In this document: in pieces, positions 18,031 to 27,407 of the stretch
How the letters are laid out: every line of letters starts with the position of its first letter
Position numbering within the stretch: position 1 is the stretch's first letter
Source: Sphingobacteriales bacterium
GTDB taxonomy: Bacteria > Bacteroidota > Bacteroidia > Sphingobacteriales > Sphingobacteriaceae
Reading direction: 5' to 3'
DNA: 64,000 nucleotides
Assembly (NCBI GenBank): GCA_015655115.1
Contig: JAATFQ010000175.1
Location: 1 to 64,000, forward strand
Notes under the pieces: model-generated
What the model saw: only the letters and a program-made list of their open reading frames with translations
Told to the model about the DNA's origin: nothing
The model's database searches: none
Position numbers and translations under genes: made by a program

Positions 18031-19923
18031 ATGACCGGAGCTAAAACTTATATATTGATTGTTCTTACCCTTTTGTCTGCTGCATGCCGGCATGGACAAG
18101 AGGTGAGAGTTATTCCTGTAGCTGATTTTTTCAGATCGCAGGATAAAGGGTCCTATGGGATTTCTCCTGATGGTAAGCTGCTGTCTTATCTGAAAGTAGA
18201 GGGGAAAAAGCAAAATCTGTTTGTCGAGGACCTGTCGACTGGTGCTGCTGTGCAAATAACACAACTCAATGAGAAAAATATAAATTATTATTTCTGGGTA
18301 AGTAATGATAAGCTGATTTATTATAAAGATAAGACTGTTGCTGAGCGTCAGTCTGATGTTTTTATGATTGATAAAGATGGTAAAAACGAGCGCAAGCTGA
18401 GCGATAATGGAAAGAGTAAGCTCAAGGTTTTAAAAGATCAGTTAATAGAGAATAAATACCTTCTTTTATCATCTAATAAAAGGGACTCTACAGTTTTTGA
18501 TATATACAGGCTGAATGTAAACACCGGGCAGATGGAAATGACGGTAAAAAATCCTGGTAATATTACAGAGTGGATCACCGATTCGCAGGGCAGGCTGCGC
18601 TTAGCTACTGCGAGTGATGGTGTAAATGAAACTTTATTATACAGGGATAAGGAGAGCGAAGCCTTCAGACCAGTAATTACTAATAATTTTAAGACCACCT
18701 TCAGGCCCATTGCACTGTCAGATACAAAGCCAGAGAATGTCTATGCGGTATCTAACGTAAACAGGGATAAGAATGCCCTGGTGGAACTGAATTGTAAGAC
18801 AGGGAAGGAAGTCCGTATATTGTTTAGCAATGATACGCTGAATGTTGTGGATGCACAGTATTCTAAAACAAAGAAGAGCATGACTTTTGTGGTATGTGAA
18901 ACCTGGAAGAAGGAAAAACATTATCTTGATTTCTCCACAAAACGATTGTATAATGAGCTGGATAAGTTACTGCCTGGTACCGAGTCGAGAATTATTGACA
19001 GGGATAAGGCCGAGCGCACTTTTATTATAAGGACCTTTACAGACAGGAATCCTGGTTCGTATTATATTTATTTTGCGGCGAAGGGACTGCTGAAGAAGCT
19101 GAGTGATTTTAATCCATCGATTAAAGAATCGGAAATGAGCAGTATGAAACCCATCACTTACACTTCCAGGGATGGCCTGGCGATCCATGGATACCTGACG
19201 CTGCCGCTCAATAAATCTCCGGAAAACCTGCCAGTAATTGTTTTGCCGCACAACGGTCCTGGCAGCAGAAATTCATGGGGTTATAATGCCGAAGTTCAGT
19301 TTCTGGCGAACAGAGGGTATGCGGTATTCCAGATGAATTATAGGGGCTCTTCCGGTTATGGCAAATCTTTCATGGCTGCAGGCTTTAGAGAGTGGGGAGG
19401 GAAAATACAGGATGACATTGACGATGGTGTAAAGTGGCTTATCGCAAGAAAAGTAGCTAATCCTAAAAAGATAGCGATATATGGAACAGGATTTGGGGGC
19501 TATATTGCTTTGAATAGCTTATATTCGAGTCCCGGAATGTATACCTGTGGTGGTTCTAATTCTGGGGTAATCAATTTATTCAGCTACTTAAAGTCTATTC
19601 CTCCATTTTTAAAAACTAATCTGCAGATGTATTACGAGATCATTGGTAATCCGGTTACACAAGTAGAATATATGCGTCAGGCATCGCCTGTATTTCATGC
19701 CTATAAGTTTAGTGTGCCTGTTTTTATAGCACAGAGTCCTAAAGATCCGCGTAGTAATGCAGGGGAGGCTATACAATTTGTAAAGGAGCTGAAAAAGAGA
19801 AATGTAAATGTTACTTATCTGGAGAAGGAAAACAATGAGTTTTCGTCCCAGGGGGAGGAAGACCGGCAGAAATTATATACCGCCCTTGAGCAATTTCTGG
19901 CCGCTAACCTATCTAAAAAATAG
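18031..19923 (+). CDS. S9-family peptidase-like lipoprotein without catalytic Ser/His (pseudoenzyme)
   Basis: About 630 residues. From ATG 18031 the protein begins MTGAKTYILIVLTLLSAAC, a lipoprotein signal. Residues of about 40-370 resemble the beta-propeller of prolyl-oligopeptidase-like S9 proteins, and 380-630 an alpha/beta hydrolase domain (LTLPLNKSPENLPVIVLPHNGPG; YRGSSGYGKSF). The nucleophile elbow reads IYGTGFGGY, so the expected Ser (GxSxGG) is Gly487. The Asp is kept (KDPRSN, D572), but the expected His region is EKENNEF, with Asn602. It is therefore unlikely to be a peptidase. A sensor kinase follows after 11 bp. A binding or sensing role is my inference. Confidence 0.82.
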   Translation: MTGAKTYILIVLTLLSAACRHGQEVRVIPVADFFRSQDKGSYGISPDGKLLSYLKVEGKKQNLFVEDLSTGAAVQITQLNEKNINYYFWVSNDKLIYYKDKTVAERQSDVFMIDKDGKNERKLSDNGKSKLKVLKDQLIENKYLLLSSNKRDSTVFDIYRLNVNTGQMEMTVKNPGNITEWITDSQGRLRLATASDGVNETLLYRDKESEAFRPVITNNFKTTFRPIALSDTKPENVYAVSNVNRDKNALVELNCKTGKEVRILFSNDTLNVVDAQYSKTKKSMTFVVCETWKKEKHYLDFSTKRLYNELDKLLPGTESRIIDRDKAERTFIIRTFTDRNPGSYYIYFAAKGLLKKLSDFNPSIKESEMSSMKPITYTSRDGLAIHGYLTLPLNKSPENLPVIVLPHNGPGSRNSWGYNAEVQFLANRGYAVFQMNYRGSSGYGKSFMAAGFREWGGKIQDDIDDGVKWLIARKVANPKKIAIYGTGFGGYIALNSLYSSPGMYTCGGSNSGVINLFSYLKSIPPFLKTNLQMYYEIIGNPVTQVEYMRQASPVFHAYKFSVPVFIAQSPKDPRSNAGEAIQFVKELKKRNVNVTYLEKENNEFSSQGEEDRQKLYTALEQFLAANLSKK

Positions 19924-19934
19924 CCTTCGCCATT

Positions 19935-21602
19935 ATGATTTCAGAAAGATATAGTGGTTACCGTAAGAACTTTTCATTGATCCTGATATTTATTGTCCTG
20001 ATTTCTGTGCTCTTTATCCTTTCGCTTTTTCTGGCTTATAATTTTAGCAAGAAGTTTATAGAAAATGAGTTCGTATCCGAGAAGGTAAAAGTACTGGAAG
20101 AAAGTATTAAGCCTTATAATGATTTTTTCCAGAATAAACTTCCTGAAATTTCTTATTATAATGGGTATCTGGACTCAGCGACGACAGCGAAATTTGTAGA
20201 TACTATACTTCATGATTACCCTTTTGTTTCTAAGGTTGTTTTTTACGACTGTGAGGTGAAGAACCTAACGGTGAAAGATGGGCTGAATGCAGGTCATTTT
20301 TCCTTTGGGCCTAAGTATATTTATCAGTTTGGGGATCTTGTTCCCTTAGACTCGGTGAAGCTTTTCTCGAAAGATGATACCCGTAAGTTTAAGCGGAGGG
20401 ATGACTTCAATGAGCTGGGTATAAAGCTCATCTCTTATATTGAGACGCTGGATACAGCAAAAGTTCCCGGACAGGATGAGCTTTTTACGAACTTCAGCAA
20501 TATCAGGTCTAACAAAATCACGTATCTGAATATACCGAGGATAGAGGACCTTAAAGTGTATAAAGAAATGTTGCGGAGGCAGCTTCGCACCTCACCGGTT
20601 TATCAGCAGGACATGCTTTCTTTCCTGCTTGATCCTTATCAGATAAAAATTTTAAATACGCGCCCTTTACTATATCAAAATATAAGAATAGAGCCTTTAA
20701 CTTACGATCCGCTCAACACATCGGCCGACTATGTAGCGACGGAGATTACGCTGCCTGGTCCTTTCTCAGAATATAAGCTGTATTTCATATCGGCAAAGTC
20801 ATTTGTTGATAAAGAGATCCTGAGTTACTTTTTGCCGATAGCCATCACCATGCTTGTATTTTATAGTATTTTAGTGCTGGTTGCTTTTTTAATTTACAGA
20901 AATCTGAATATCAACCAGAAGATGTTTAAGCTGCAGTATGATTTTGTGAATAACCTTACCCATGAATTTAAAACGCCTGTAAGCGTAATAAAAATAGCCG
21001 GTAACAATATAAAGAGTGCAAGTTCGCTTACTGAGCGCGAATTAAAACTCTATGGAAAGATACTTGATGAAGAGGCCGATAAACTAAATGGGCTGATGAA
21101 TAAACTGCTGGCCTTCACGCAGATTGAAAATCAGGCAATAGAGCTCAACCAGGACGAGATCAATATAGAAGATTTTATTGAAAGTACCGTAGAGTCGCAC
21201 AAGCTCAAACATCCCGATTTTAAATTTACCTATGAAGTGTCGGGCTTCAGCACGTTTATTACCGATCCGGTATTACTGGGTAGCCTTTTTGATAACCTGG
21301 CAGAAAATGCCTATAAATATTCGCCGGCCGAGCATAAAAAACTTCATATTACGGCGCGAATGATTAAGAATAAAGTTATTTTTAGATTTGCTGATCAGGG
21401 GATAGGTATTCCCGCATCGGAGATCAATAATGTGTTTAAGAAATTTTATCGGATACAGAACCTGTATAACCAGAATGGGAGCGTAGGCTTAGGGCTTGCT
21501 TTCTGTAAGGAGCTGGTGAATTTTATGAAGGGCGAGATAACAGTAAAAAGTAAAGTAAATAAAGGGACGGAATTTAAGATCGTACTCCCTTATAATAACT
21601 AA
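19935..21602 (+). CDS. Two-component sensor histidine kinase
   Basis: 555 residues. A first helix (about 14-36) and a second (about 299-320) bracket a periplasmic domain of about 260 residues with no family I recognise. The cytoplasmic part has the HisKA box NLTHEFKTPVSVIK with phospho-acceptor His343, an N-box (LFDNLAENAYKYSP), a G1 box (FADQGIGIP) and a G2 box (GSVGLGLAF). All needed kinase residues are present. It lies between the S9-like lipoprotein (11 bp upstream) and its response regulator (5 bp downstream), so the three genes form one operon. Confidence 0.94.
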   Translation: MISERYSGYRKNFSLILIFIVLISVLFILSLFLAYNFSKKFIENEFVSEKVKVLEESIKPYNDFFQNKLPEISYYNGYLDSATTAKFVDTILHDYPFVSKVVFYDCEVKNLTVKDGLNAGHFSFGPKYIYQFGDLVPLDSVKLFSKDDTRKFKRRDDFNELGIKLISYIETLDTAKVPGQDELFTNFSNIRSNKITYLNIPRIEDLKVYKEMLRRQLRTSPVYQQDMLSFLLDPYQIKILNTRPLLYQNIRIEPLTYDPLNTSADYVATEITLPGPFSEYKLYFISAKSFVDKEILSYFLPIAITMLVFYSILVLVAFLIYRNLNINQKMFKLQYDFVNNLTHEFKTPVSVIKIAGNNIKSASSLTERELKLYGKILDEEADKLNGLMNKLLAFTQIENQAIELNQDEINIEDFIESTVESHKLKHPDFKFTYEVSGFSTFITDPVLLGSLFDNLAENAYKYSPAEHKKLHITARMIKNKVIFRFADQGIGIPASEINNVFKKFYRIQNLYNQNGSVGLGLAFCKELVNFMKGEITVKSKVNKGTEFKIVLPYNN

Positions 21603-21607
21603 ATGAT

Positions 21608-22297
21608 ATGTCTAAAGGAATTAAAATACTTATTGTAGAGGATGATGAAAACTTAAGGTTTTTAGTAGTGCACCGTTTGAAGTCGGAAGGGTATAGTATC
21701 ATCGAAACAGGGGATGGCGAAGAAGCTGAAAAGACTATACTTGCTGAGAAGCCGGATATAGTATTGCTGGACTGGATGCTGCCTGGTAAACAGGGGGCCG
21801 ACATTTGTGAATCTGTACGTAAGCAGGGCTTTGATAACCTGATTATCATGATGACAGCCAAGGCACAGGATGTAGATAAGATTGATGCCTACAGCTTTGG
21901 TGCATCAGATTACGTAACAAAGCCTTTCAATATGGATGTGCTCGTAGCCATGCTCGAAAGTAAGGTGAAGTTTCTGCTGAATAATGACCGCTCTGAGATC
22001 CATCGCTTTGGCGAGATGGAGCACCACCCGAATATCCATACGCTTTATCGTAACGGCAAGAAAATAGAGCTGACGATATTAGAGAACAGAATACTATTAT
22101 ACTTCCTTAGAAACCCTAATAAGGTCATTAACCGCGACGAGCTGATGCTTGAAGTATGGGGGTATAATTCGGATGTGAATACACGTACACTCGACATGCA
22201 TATAGTACGGTTGAGGAAAAAGATTGAGCTTAACCCTGATAACCCACAGTTACTGCAGACAGTGAGGGGAATAGGTTACAGGTTTAATGCCGGATAA
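21608..22297 (+). CDS. OmpR-family response regulator
   Basis: 229 residues with a receiver domain (acidic pair ED-D at 11-13, phosphorylated Asp55 in IVLLDWMLPG, switch Thr in MMTAKAQ, Lys in YVTKPF) and a C-terminal winged-helix DNA-binding domain of the OmpR/PhoB type ending LQTVRGIGYRF. It is paired with the histidine kinase 5 bp upstream. Its targets are not visible from the window. A 20-bp perfect hairpin ends the operon. Confidence 0.95.
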   Translation: MSKGIKILIVEDDENLRFLVVHRLKSEGYSIIETGDGEEAEKTILAEKPDIVLLDWMLPGKQGADICESVRKQGFDNLIIMMTAKAQDVDKIDAYSFGASDYVTKPFNMDVLVAMLESKVKFLLNNDRSEIHRFGEMEHHPNIHTLYRNGKKIELTILENRILLYFLRNPNKVINRDELMLEVWGYNSDVNTRTLDMHIVRLRKKIELNPDNPQLLQTVRGIGYRFNAG

Positions 22298-22372
22298 GCT
22301 TACTGATATAATTGGATGAGCTCATCGATATAAAAGAATACAGTTTGTTGTTTTAAGGAAAACAAAATACTG

Positions 22373-22420
22373 ATTTAAAAGAAAAGGAACTGCCGAAAGA
22401 CAGTTCCTTTTCTTTTAAAT
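22373..22420. terminator. 20-bp perfect hairpin between response regulator and phosphoesterase
   Basis: The left arm at 22373-22392 is the exact reverse complement of the right arm at 22401-22420 (CAGTTCCTTTTCTTTTAAAT), with an 8-nt loop CCGAAAGA. A-rich and T-rich ends make it usable in both directions between the two convergent genes. Confidence 0.85.
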
Positions 22421-22435
22421 CCCTTTAATGCTCTC

Positions 22436-23692
22436 TTAAGCCCTTTTAAGCGTAAATATGGTGATTTCTGGCAGGATGCCTACTCTGCCGGGATAACCCA
22501 AAAATCCGTATCCTACATTTACATACAGCTGTTGGTGCTGTTCCTGGTACAACCCTGCCCATTCCTTATAAATATACTGGATAGGGCTCCATTCAAAATC
22601 TTTGGTACGTACGCCAAATTGCATACCATGCGTATGCCCGCTGAACATAGCGTCTATCTGAGGGTATTTAGGCAATACCTCTGCCCGCCAATGCGAGGGA
22701 TCATGAGATAGCAATAATTTAACAGGCAGGTCATCTGTATTTTTTGTGGCAAGATCCATGCGTCCATATTTTGGAAAGCGGCCCATCCCCCAGTTTTCGA
22801 TGCCCAGGATACCTATTTCCTCACCATTTACTTTTAGGCGTCGGTGTTCATTCATTAACAGGTCCCAGCCCATCAGCTCATGGGTTTTGATCACGTCTTT
22901 AAGGTTTTTAGCTTTGGCTGGCGAAGCCTCCTTACCGAAGTGATAATCGCCATAATCATGGTTTCCTAATGAGGAGAATACCCCCAAAGGTGCTTTCACC
23001 TTTGAAAATATATCCTGATAATCGCGCATTTCTGTAGCCATATCGTTAACAATATCGCCAGTAAAAAAGATAAAATCAGGTTTTTGTGCCAGTAGCAGCT
23101 CTACCCCACCTTTAACAGCTTTGGGGTTATAAAAACTACCTGAATGTATATCAGAAATCTGTCCCATCGTAATCCCGTCAAATGCAGCAGGGAGGTTGGG
23201 CAATATCAATGTTTTTCTCCTTACCTGGTAATCGTAAGCACCGGAAGTAATGCCCCAGGTCAGAGAGGTGAGCGGTACAGCCGCTGCAACAAGTCCGGCT
23301 TTCACAATAAATGCAGACCTGCTGATCGGTTCTGCTGAAGTATGAGGTTTTTCATCAGTACCTGCTGTTGCAGTTTCAGGTTTCCTAAAGATCCTGATCA
23401 GCAATCTGCGCAGGTCGTCTACCAATAAAAAAGGCAGCATCACCATTTTACATCCCGTAAGGAGGAAAAATGCCACCAGGATAACAGCGCGCAGGGAGAG
23501 GAAAATATTAACAAATATACCAGCAAATATACCGGCGATCAGCAACAGGCTGATTGTCCAGTAAATGATAGAAAACCTTTGTTTAGCTTTGTCGCTCCAG
23601 GTTTTAAAAACGGCCAGTAAGGCTGTTAAGCAGTAATAATCAAATGCAACAATTAAAGCACATCCTGCAATAAGAAAGGGTAGTCGTCCCAT
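22436..23692 (-). CDS. Membrane-anchored calcineurin-like metallophosphoesterase
   Basis: 418 residues. Three or four hydrophobic helices fill about residues 1-90 and one more (about 130-150), followed by a metallophosphoesterase domain. The metal motifs are in order: ISDIHSGSF (DxH), FFTGDIVND (GDxxxD), LGNHDYGDY (GNHD), LLSHDPSHW and MFSGHTHGMQFG (GHxH). It resembles the YkuE-like group. The substrate is unknown. It lies 27 bp downstream of the AAA+ ATPase gene on the same strand and may share its operon. Confidence 0.9.
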   Translation of the reverse strand: MGRLPFLIAGCALIVAFDYYCLTALLAVFKTWSDKAKQRFSIIYWTISLLLIAGIFAGIFVNIFLSLRAVILVAFFLLTGCKMVMLPFLLVDDLRRLLIRIFRKPETATAGTDEKPHTSAEPISRSAFIVKAGLVAAAVPLTSLTWGITSGAYDYQVRRKTLILPNLPAAFDGITMGQISDIHSGSFYNPKAVKGGVELLLAQKPDFIFFTGDIVNDMATEMRDYQDIFSKVKAPLGVFSSLGNHDYGDYHFGKEASPAKAKNLKDVIKTHELMGWDLLMNEHRRLKVNGEEIGILGIENWGMGRFPKYGRMDLATKNTDDLPVKLLLSHDPSHWRAEVLPKYPQIDAMFSGHTHGMQFGVRTKDFEWSPIQYIYKEWAGLYQEQHQQLYVNVGYGFLGYPGRVGILPEITIFTLKRA

Positions 23693-23719
23693 TAATTGAT
23701 ATTAAAATTATATATTAAA

Positions 23720-25234
23720 CTAGCGGAAATCCGTCTGTTCATCATCTTCCTCATCTTCCTCATCATCAGTATTGAAAAGGCTATCGAACATATCCGAGAA
23801 GCCGAAACCGCCGTCGAGATATTTCTTGTTCAGCTGAGAGTATTCTGCCAGTCCGTGTAAAGCAAATTCCATCAACAGCAGCGTCTGGTTTGCACTTAGT
23901 TTAGGGTGGAACTTTTTGACAAGATCGTTCAGTCCGTCTACCTGCATCAGTTCTTTTTTATATTGTGCAGCGGTTAAGCTATCCGGGATATCAAGGTGGT
24001 GATCTTCAGCGAACCAGTCCAGTATTTTTTCATAAGGGCTGGCGGTTTTACTTTTTTTAGCCTTTTCCGGATCAGGGAAAAAGCGGCTGAAAAGTGTTTT
24101 TATCGCTTTGCCGATCAATGTATTAGCCACTTTGGCCGGCCCTTCCAATTCTCCTTCATAAACAAGCTCTATTTTTCCTGTTACTGCCGGAATAATGCCG
24201 GTAAGGTCGGAGAGTCTGACGAATGTGCTTTTCTCTCTGTTGATGAGCATTCTTCGTTCAGCAGAGCTGATCAGGTTTTCATAGGCAGAGATCGTCAGCC
24301 TTGCAGAAACACCCGATTTCTGGTCAATGAATTCGCTCTTGCGCGCTTCAAAGGCCACCTGTTCTATTAAGTCTTTTACCAGTCCATCCGCTTCAATAGT
24401 CGCTTTTTGTGATTCTGTTATTTTGGCTTCCTGGAAAGTTATCTTTCTGGAAATGGCAATTGTCTTTGGATAGTGGGTAAGGATCTGGCTTTCAATCCTG
24501 TCTTTTAGCGGAGTAACAATAGAGCCCCTGTTTGTATAATCTTCCGGGTTGGCGGTAAATACAAACTGTACATCCAGCGGAAGGCGTAGCTTAAACCCTC
24601 TGATCTGAATATCTTTCTCCTGCAGCATATTAAATAAAGCTACCTGGATACGTGCCTGTAAGTCGGGCAGTTCATTAATTACGAAAATACTGCGGTGAGC
24701 TCTGGGAATCAGTCCGAAATGTATTACCCTTTCATCATTGTAAGTAAGCTTTAATGTCGCTGCTTTGATAGGGTCAACATCACCAATTAAATCAGCTACA
24801 GTTACATCCGGCGTAGCCAGTTTTTCGGTATAGCGGTCCGAGCGGTGCTGCCAGCTGATAGATGTATTATCGCCATGGATTTCAATTTCACGGTGGGCAT
24901 ACCACGATATCGGGTTCAGCGGGTCGTCGAAGATCTCACTACCTGTTACGTAAGGAATGTATTCATCAAGCAAGTTTACCATTAACCTGGCGATACGTGT
25001 TTTAGCCTGTCCGCGTAAGCCGAGCAGCAGAATATTATGTCTCGATAAAATTGCTGTCTGCAGTTCTGGGATAACAGTGTCGTCATATCCCAGAATACCT
25101 TCGAAGCCCGCATCTTTATTTTGCAGTTGCTGAATAAGATTTTTGCGTAATTCGTCTTTTACAGAAAGTGAAATATAGTTTGAGGCTTTTAACTGGCCAA
25201 GAGTTTGAATGAGATTGTGCTCCATATGATTCAT
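23720..25234 (-). CDS. MoxR/magnesium-chelatase-like AAA+ ATPase
   Basis: 504 residues. The Walker A motif is GLRGQAKT with Lys78. The Walker B region reads FVINELPDL, where the usual Asp-Glu is Asn-Glu; I believe this is typical of this subgroup rather than a local mutation. The ATANPEDYTNRG-like sensor segment (FTANPEDYTNRG) follows. The C-terminal 50 residues end in a run of acidic residues (DDEEDEEDDE). Such ATPases act with VWA proteins as chaperone or metal-insertion pairs. The partner VWA gene is immediately upstream (9-bp gap). The substrate is unknown. Confidence 0.87.
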   Translation of the reverse strand: MNHMEHNLIQTLGQLKASNYISLSVKDELRKNLIQQLQNKDAGFEGILGYDDTVIPELQTAILSRHNILLLGLRGQAKTRIARLMVNLLDEYIPYVTGSEIFDDPLNPISWYAHREIEIHGDNTSISWQHRSDRYTEKLATPDVTVADLIGDVDPIKAATLKLTYNDERVIHFGLIPRAHRSIFVINELPDLQARIQVALFNMLQEKDIQIRGFKLRLPLDVQFVFTANPEDYTNRGSIVTPLKDRIESQILTHYPKTIAISRKITFQEAKITESQKATIEADGLVKDLIEQVAFEARKSEFIDQKSGVSARLTISAYENLISSAERRMLINREKSTFVRLSDLTGIIPAVTGKIELVYEGELEGPAKVANTLIGKAIKTLFSRFFPDPEKAKKSKTASPYEKILDWFAEDHHLDIPDSLTAAQYKKELMQVDGLNDLVKKFHPKLSANQTLLLMEFALHGLAEYSQLNKKYLDGGFGFSDMFDSLFNTDDEEDEEDDEQTDFR

Positions 25235-25243
25235 GTGTCCGGA

Positions 25244-26341
25244 CTAGCGAACTGTTTTTCTTCTGTTTTTAATGTAATCTTCAAAGATATATTCTCCCAG
25301 GCCTGTCAGAGAGCTATAAAATGCCCTTCCACCGTTTGTTCTGGTAAAATCCCTGACAAACTGCTGTAAATATGGATCCTGGGCAATCATAAATGTAGTA
25401 ATAGGAATATTAAGGCGTTTACATTGCGCCGCCATATTCAGTGTTTTGTTGATCACTTTTCTGTCCAGCCCCATACTGTTTTTGTAATAACGCCCATTTT
25501 CTTTCAGGCAGGTAGGCTTTCCGTCGGTGATCATGAAAATCTGCTTGTTATGCGTCTTGCGGCGGCGTAGTAAATCTGCTGCAAGCTCCAGTCCTGCCAG
25601 CGTATTGGTATGGTATGGCCCTACCTGCAGATAAGGAAGATCTTTCACTGTAATCGGGTAGGCATCATTGCCAAAGGCAACGATATCTAACGTGTCTTTA
25701 GGGTAACGTGTGCTGATGAGTTCTGCAAGGGCCATAGCCACTTTCTTTGCAGGAGTAATACGATCCTCTCCATACAAGATCATAGAATGAGAGATGTCGA
25801 TCATCAGGACCGTGGAAGTCAGTGTTTTGTAGTCCTTTTCTTCCACCTCCAGATCGCGCTCCGTCAGTGTAAAGTTTCCTATACCATGGTTAATCTGTGC
25901 ATTCTGTATAGATGCGGTCATATCAATCTGATCCAGGCTGTCGCCAAAAGTGTACTCGCGGCGGTCGGCATTTTTCTCTTCTCCGATTCCGGAAATATTG
26001 CTGTTATGATTGCCTTTACCCGCTTTTTTAAGCTTGCCAAAGATTTCTTCAAGGGCCGACTTACGGATGGTTTGTTCAGTTTTGGAGGTAATATCTACCC
26101 CCCCATTATCTTTATTTTCTTTAATATAACCTTTCTCTTTAAGCTCGTCAATAAAATCGCCCATACCATATTCGCCGGTAGTGAATTTATATTGTTTATC
26201 GAGCTCGTTCATCCATGCCAGGGTTTCTCCGGCATCCCCGGCAGTATAATTTAATAACTGTGTAAACATATTCAGCATTTCATCGAACCCACCCTTAGGC
26301 AATTCGTCTGGCTGGTATTTTGAAAATTGGAATCCCCTCAT
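25244..26341 (-). CDS. VWA-domain protein, partner of the AAA+ ATPase
   Basis: 365 residues. The first 170 residues are charged and helical. A von Willebrand A domain follows, with the metal-ion-dependent adhesion site DISHS (D182-x-S184-x-S186), a Thr in the GPYHTNTLAG segment, and TDGKP. There is no signal peptide, so it is cytoplasmic. A MoxR/ChlI-type ATPase with a VWA partner is the arrangement seen in magnesium chelatase and related systems, but no tetrapyrrole chelatase subunit is next to this pair. The gene is the first of the - strand run VWA-ATPase-phosphoesterase. Confidence 0.88.
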   Translation of the reverse strand: MRGFQFSKYQPDELPKGGFDEMLNMFTQLLNYTAGDAGETLAWMNELDKQYKFTTGEYGMGDFIDELKEKGYIKENKDNGGVDITSKTEQTIRKSALEEIFGKLKKAGKGNHNSNISGIGEEKNADRREYTFGDSLDQIDMTASIQNAQINHGIGNFTLTERDLEVEEKDYKTLTSTVLMIDISHSMILYGEDRITPAKKVAMALAELISTRYPKDTLDIVAFGNDAYPITVKDLPYLQVGPYHTNTLAGLELAADLLRRRKTHNKQIFMITDGKPTCLKENGRYYKNSMGLDRKVINKTLNMAAQCKRLNIPITTFMIAQDPYLQQFVRDFTRTNGGRAFYSSLTGLGEYIFEDYIKNRRKTVR

Positions 26342-26399
26342 GTTATTAGTCTTAACGATATACCGAAGATAAAATTTTACGGACTGAATAGTGTTACTT

Positions 26400-26417
26400 A
26401 CTTGTAAAAATACAAGT
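26400..26417. repeat. Short inverted repeat upstream of the VWA gene
   Basis: ACTTGTA and TACAAGT (7 bp each) face each other around an AAAA spacer, between the end of the broken cupin gene and the VWA gene start. It may be an operator or a small terminator of the upstream - strand gene. Confidence 0.35.
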
Positions 26418-26426
26418 ATAAATTAT

Positions 26427-27310
26427 TTACCGGGTTGGGCGTCCTTTGGCTAGTGCTGCTTCGGCTCGTTTAATGGCTAGTTTTTCTCTGAATTTAGCAT
26501 ATGGTGCTTTAAGCCACATTTTTAAAAGACTATCAAGGCCTCCTTTTACAGCCAGATTAAAGATGCTTTGTGTTTTTCTCAGCAGAGAAGCATCCCAGGC
26601 GCGTAAGCTTAAGGAGAACGAGCCATCCAGGTATTTCATCCAGTGCCACATGCCTGTGGGCATAAAAAGAGTGTCACCATGTTCAAGGAAGACTTCATAG
26701 CCTTCCACACCTTTTAAAGCAGGGAATTTTTCAAAGTCAGGATTTGATACATCATAATCTTCAAGCGCATACGTAGCATTTGGAATACAGTACAAGCGTT
26801 CTTTCCATTTGTTATCGAAGAGGATGATATGTTTTCTGCCACCAAAATGGGTATGGAAAAGGTGAGGCAGGTCTATATCATAATGCAGAAAGGTAACGGA
26901 GTTGGAACCTCCGAAAAACATTGCCGGCATGCTCTCTATAAATCCACCCATGAGATCTTTTGGCAATACAATGTCGTTGATCAGATTGTGACGTGTTTAA
27001 AAAGGTTAAAGAAAAATATCCGGAGCTCTGTCGGCTGGGTTTTAATCAGGTCGAGGTATTCACCCAGGCGCATGTGTGTAACGGCAGAATTAATAGGTTT
27101 GGAGGGGTCTGCCTTTGCATTGTCGTACAAGGGTACTTCCAGCTGTCCGCCAATTTCTTTCAGATATTCAGTGGTCCATTTTTCGCGGGCAGGCCATGTT
27201 TTTGTCAGGCCTTTGATGACTAATGGCCTTCTGCGGTCTAAATAGTTCTTTTTAAAGTCTGCAGGACTGATGTTCTCAACGGTATCTACCGGCTTTAGTA
27301 TAAAGCTCAT
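26427..27310 (-). pseudogene. JmjC/cupin-8 protein, split by a 1-base frameshift
   Basis: Two ORFs (27310-26981 and 26966-26427) align end to end with the intact neighbour at 27408-28289. The first part runs to KHVTI and stops; the second frame continues NLINDIVLPKDLMGGF with exactly the spacing of the neighbour. Adding one A in the CAATCTG context near 26988 restores one frame of about 293 residues. The Fe-binding HxD (HYDID) and the late His (MWHWMKY) are both kept in the second half. The lesion is either a recent frameshift or a sequencing error. As given, the first ORF lacks the catalytic domain. Confidence 0.85.
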
Positions 27311-27407
27311 AAAGGTATGTTCATCTTGTTAGCCAACAAAAGTGTAAAATATTTATTGCTTATTTACAAAATATTGGGCCCGGCAGATGTGATCAGCTAT
27401 AACATTA

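Noticed and set aside
23720-25234. Loss of the Walker B Asp in the AAA+ ATPase as a sign of inactivity
   Set aside because: The NELPDL form appears to be usual for this MoxR/ChlI subgroup, and all other ATPase motifs are present.
25787-26254. 155-residue + strand ORF inside the VWA gene
   Set aside because: Shadow of the VWA reading frame; hydrophobic runs mirror the opposite-strand codons.
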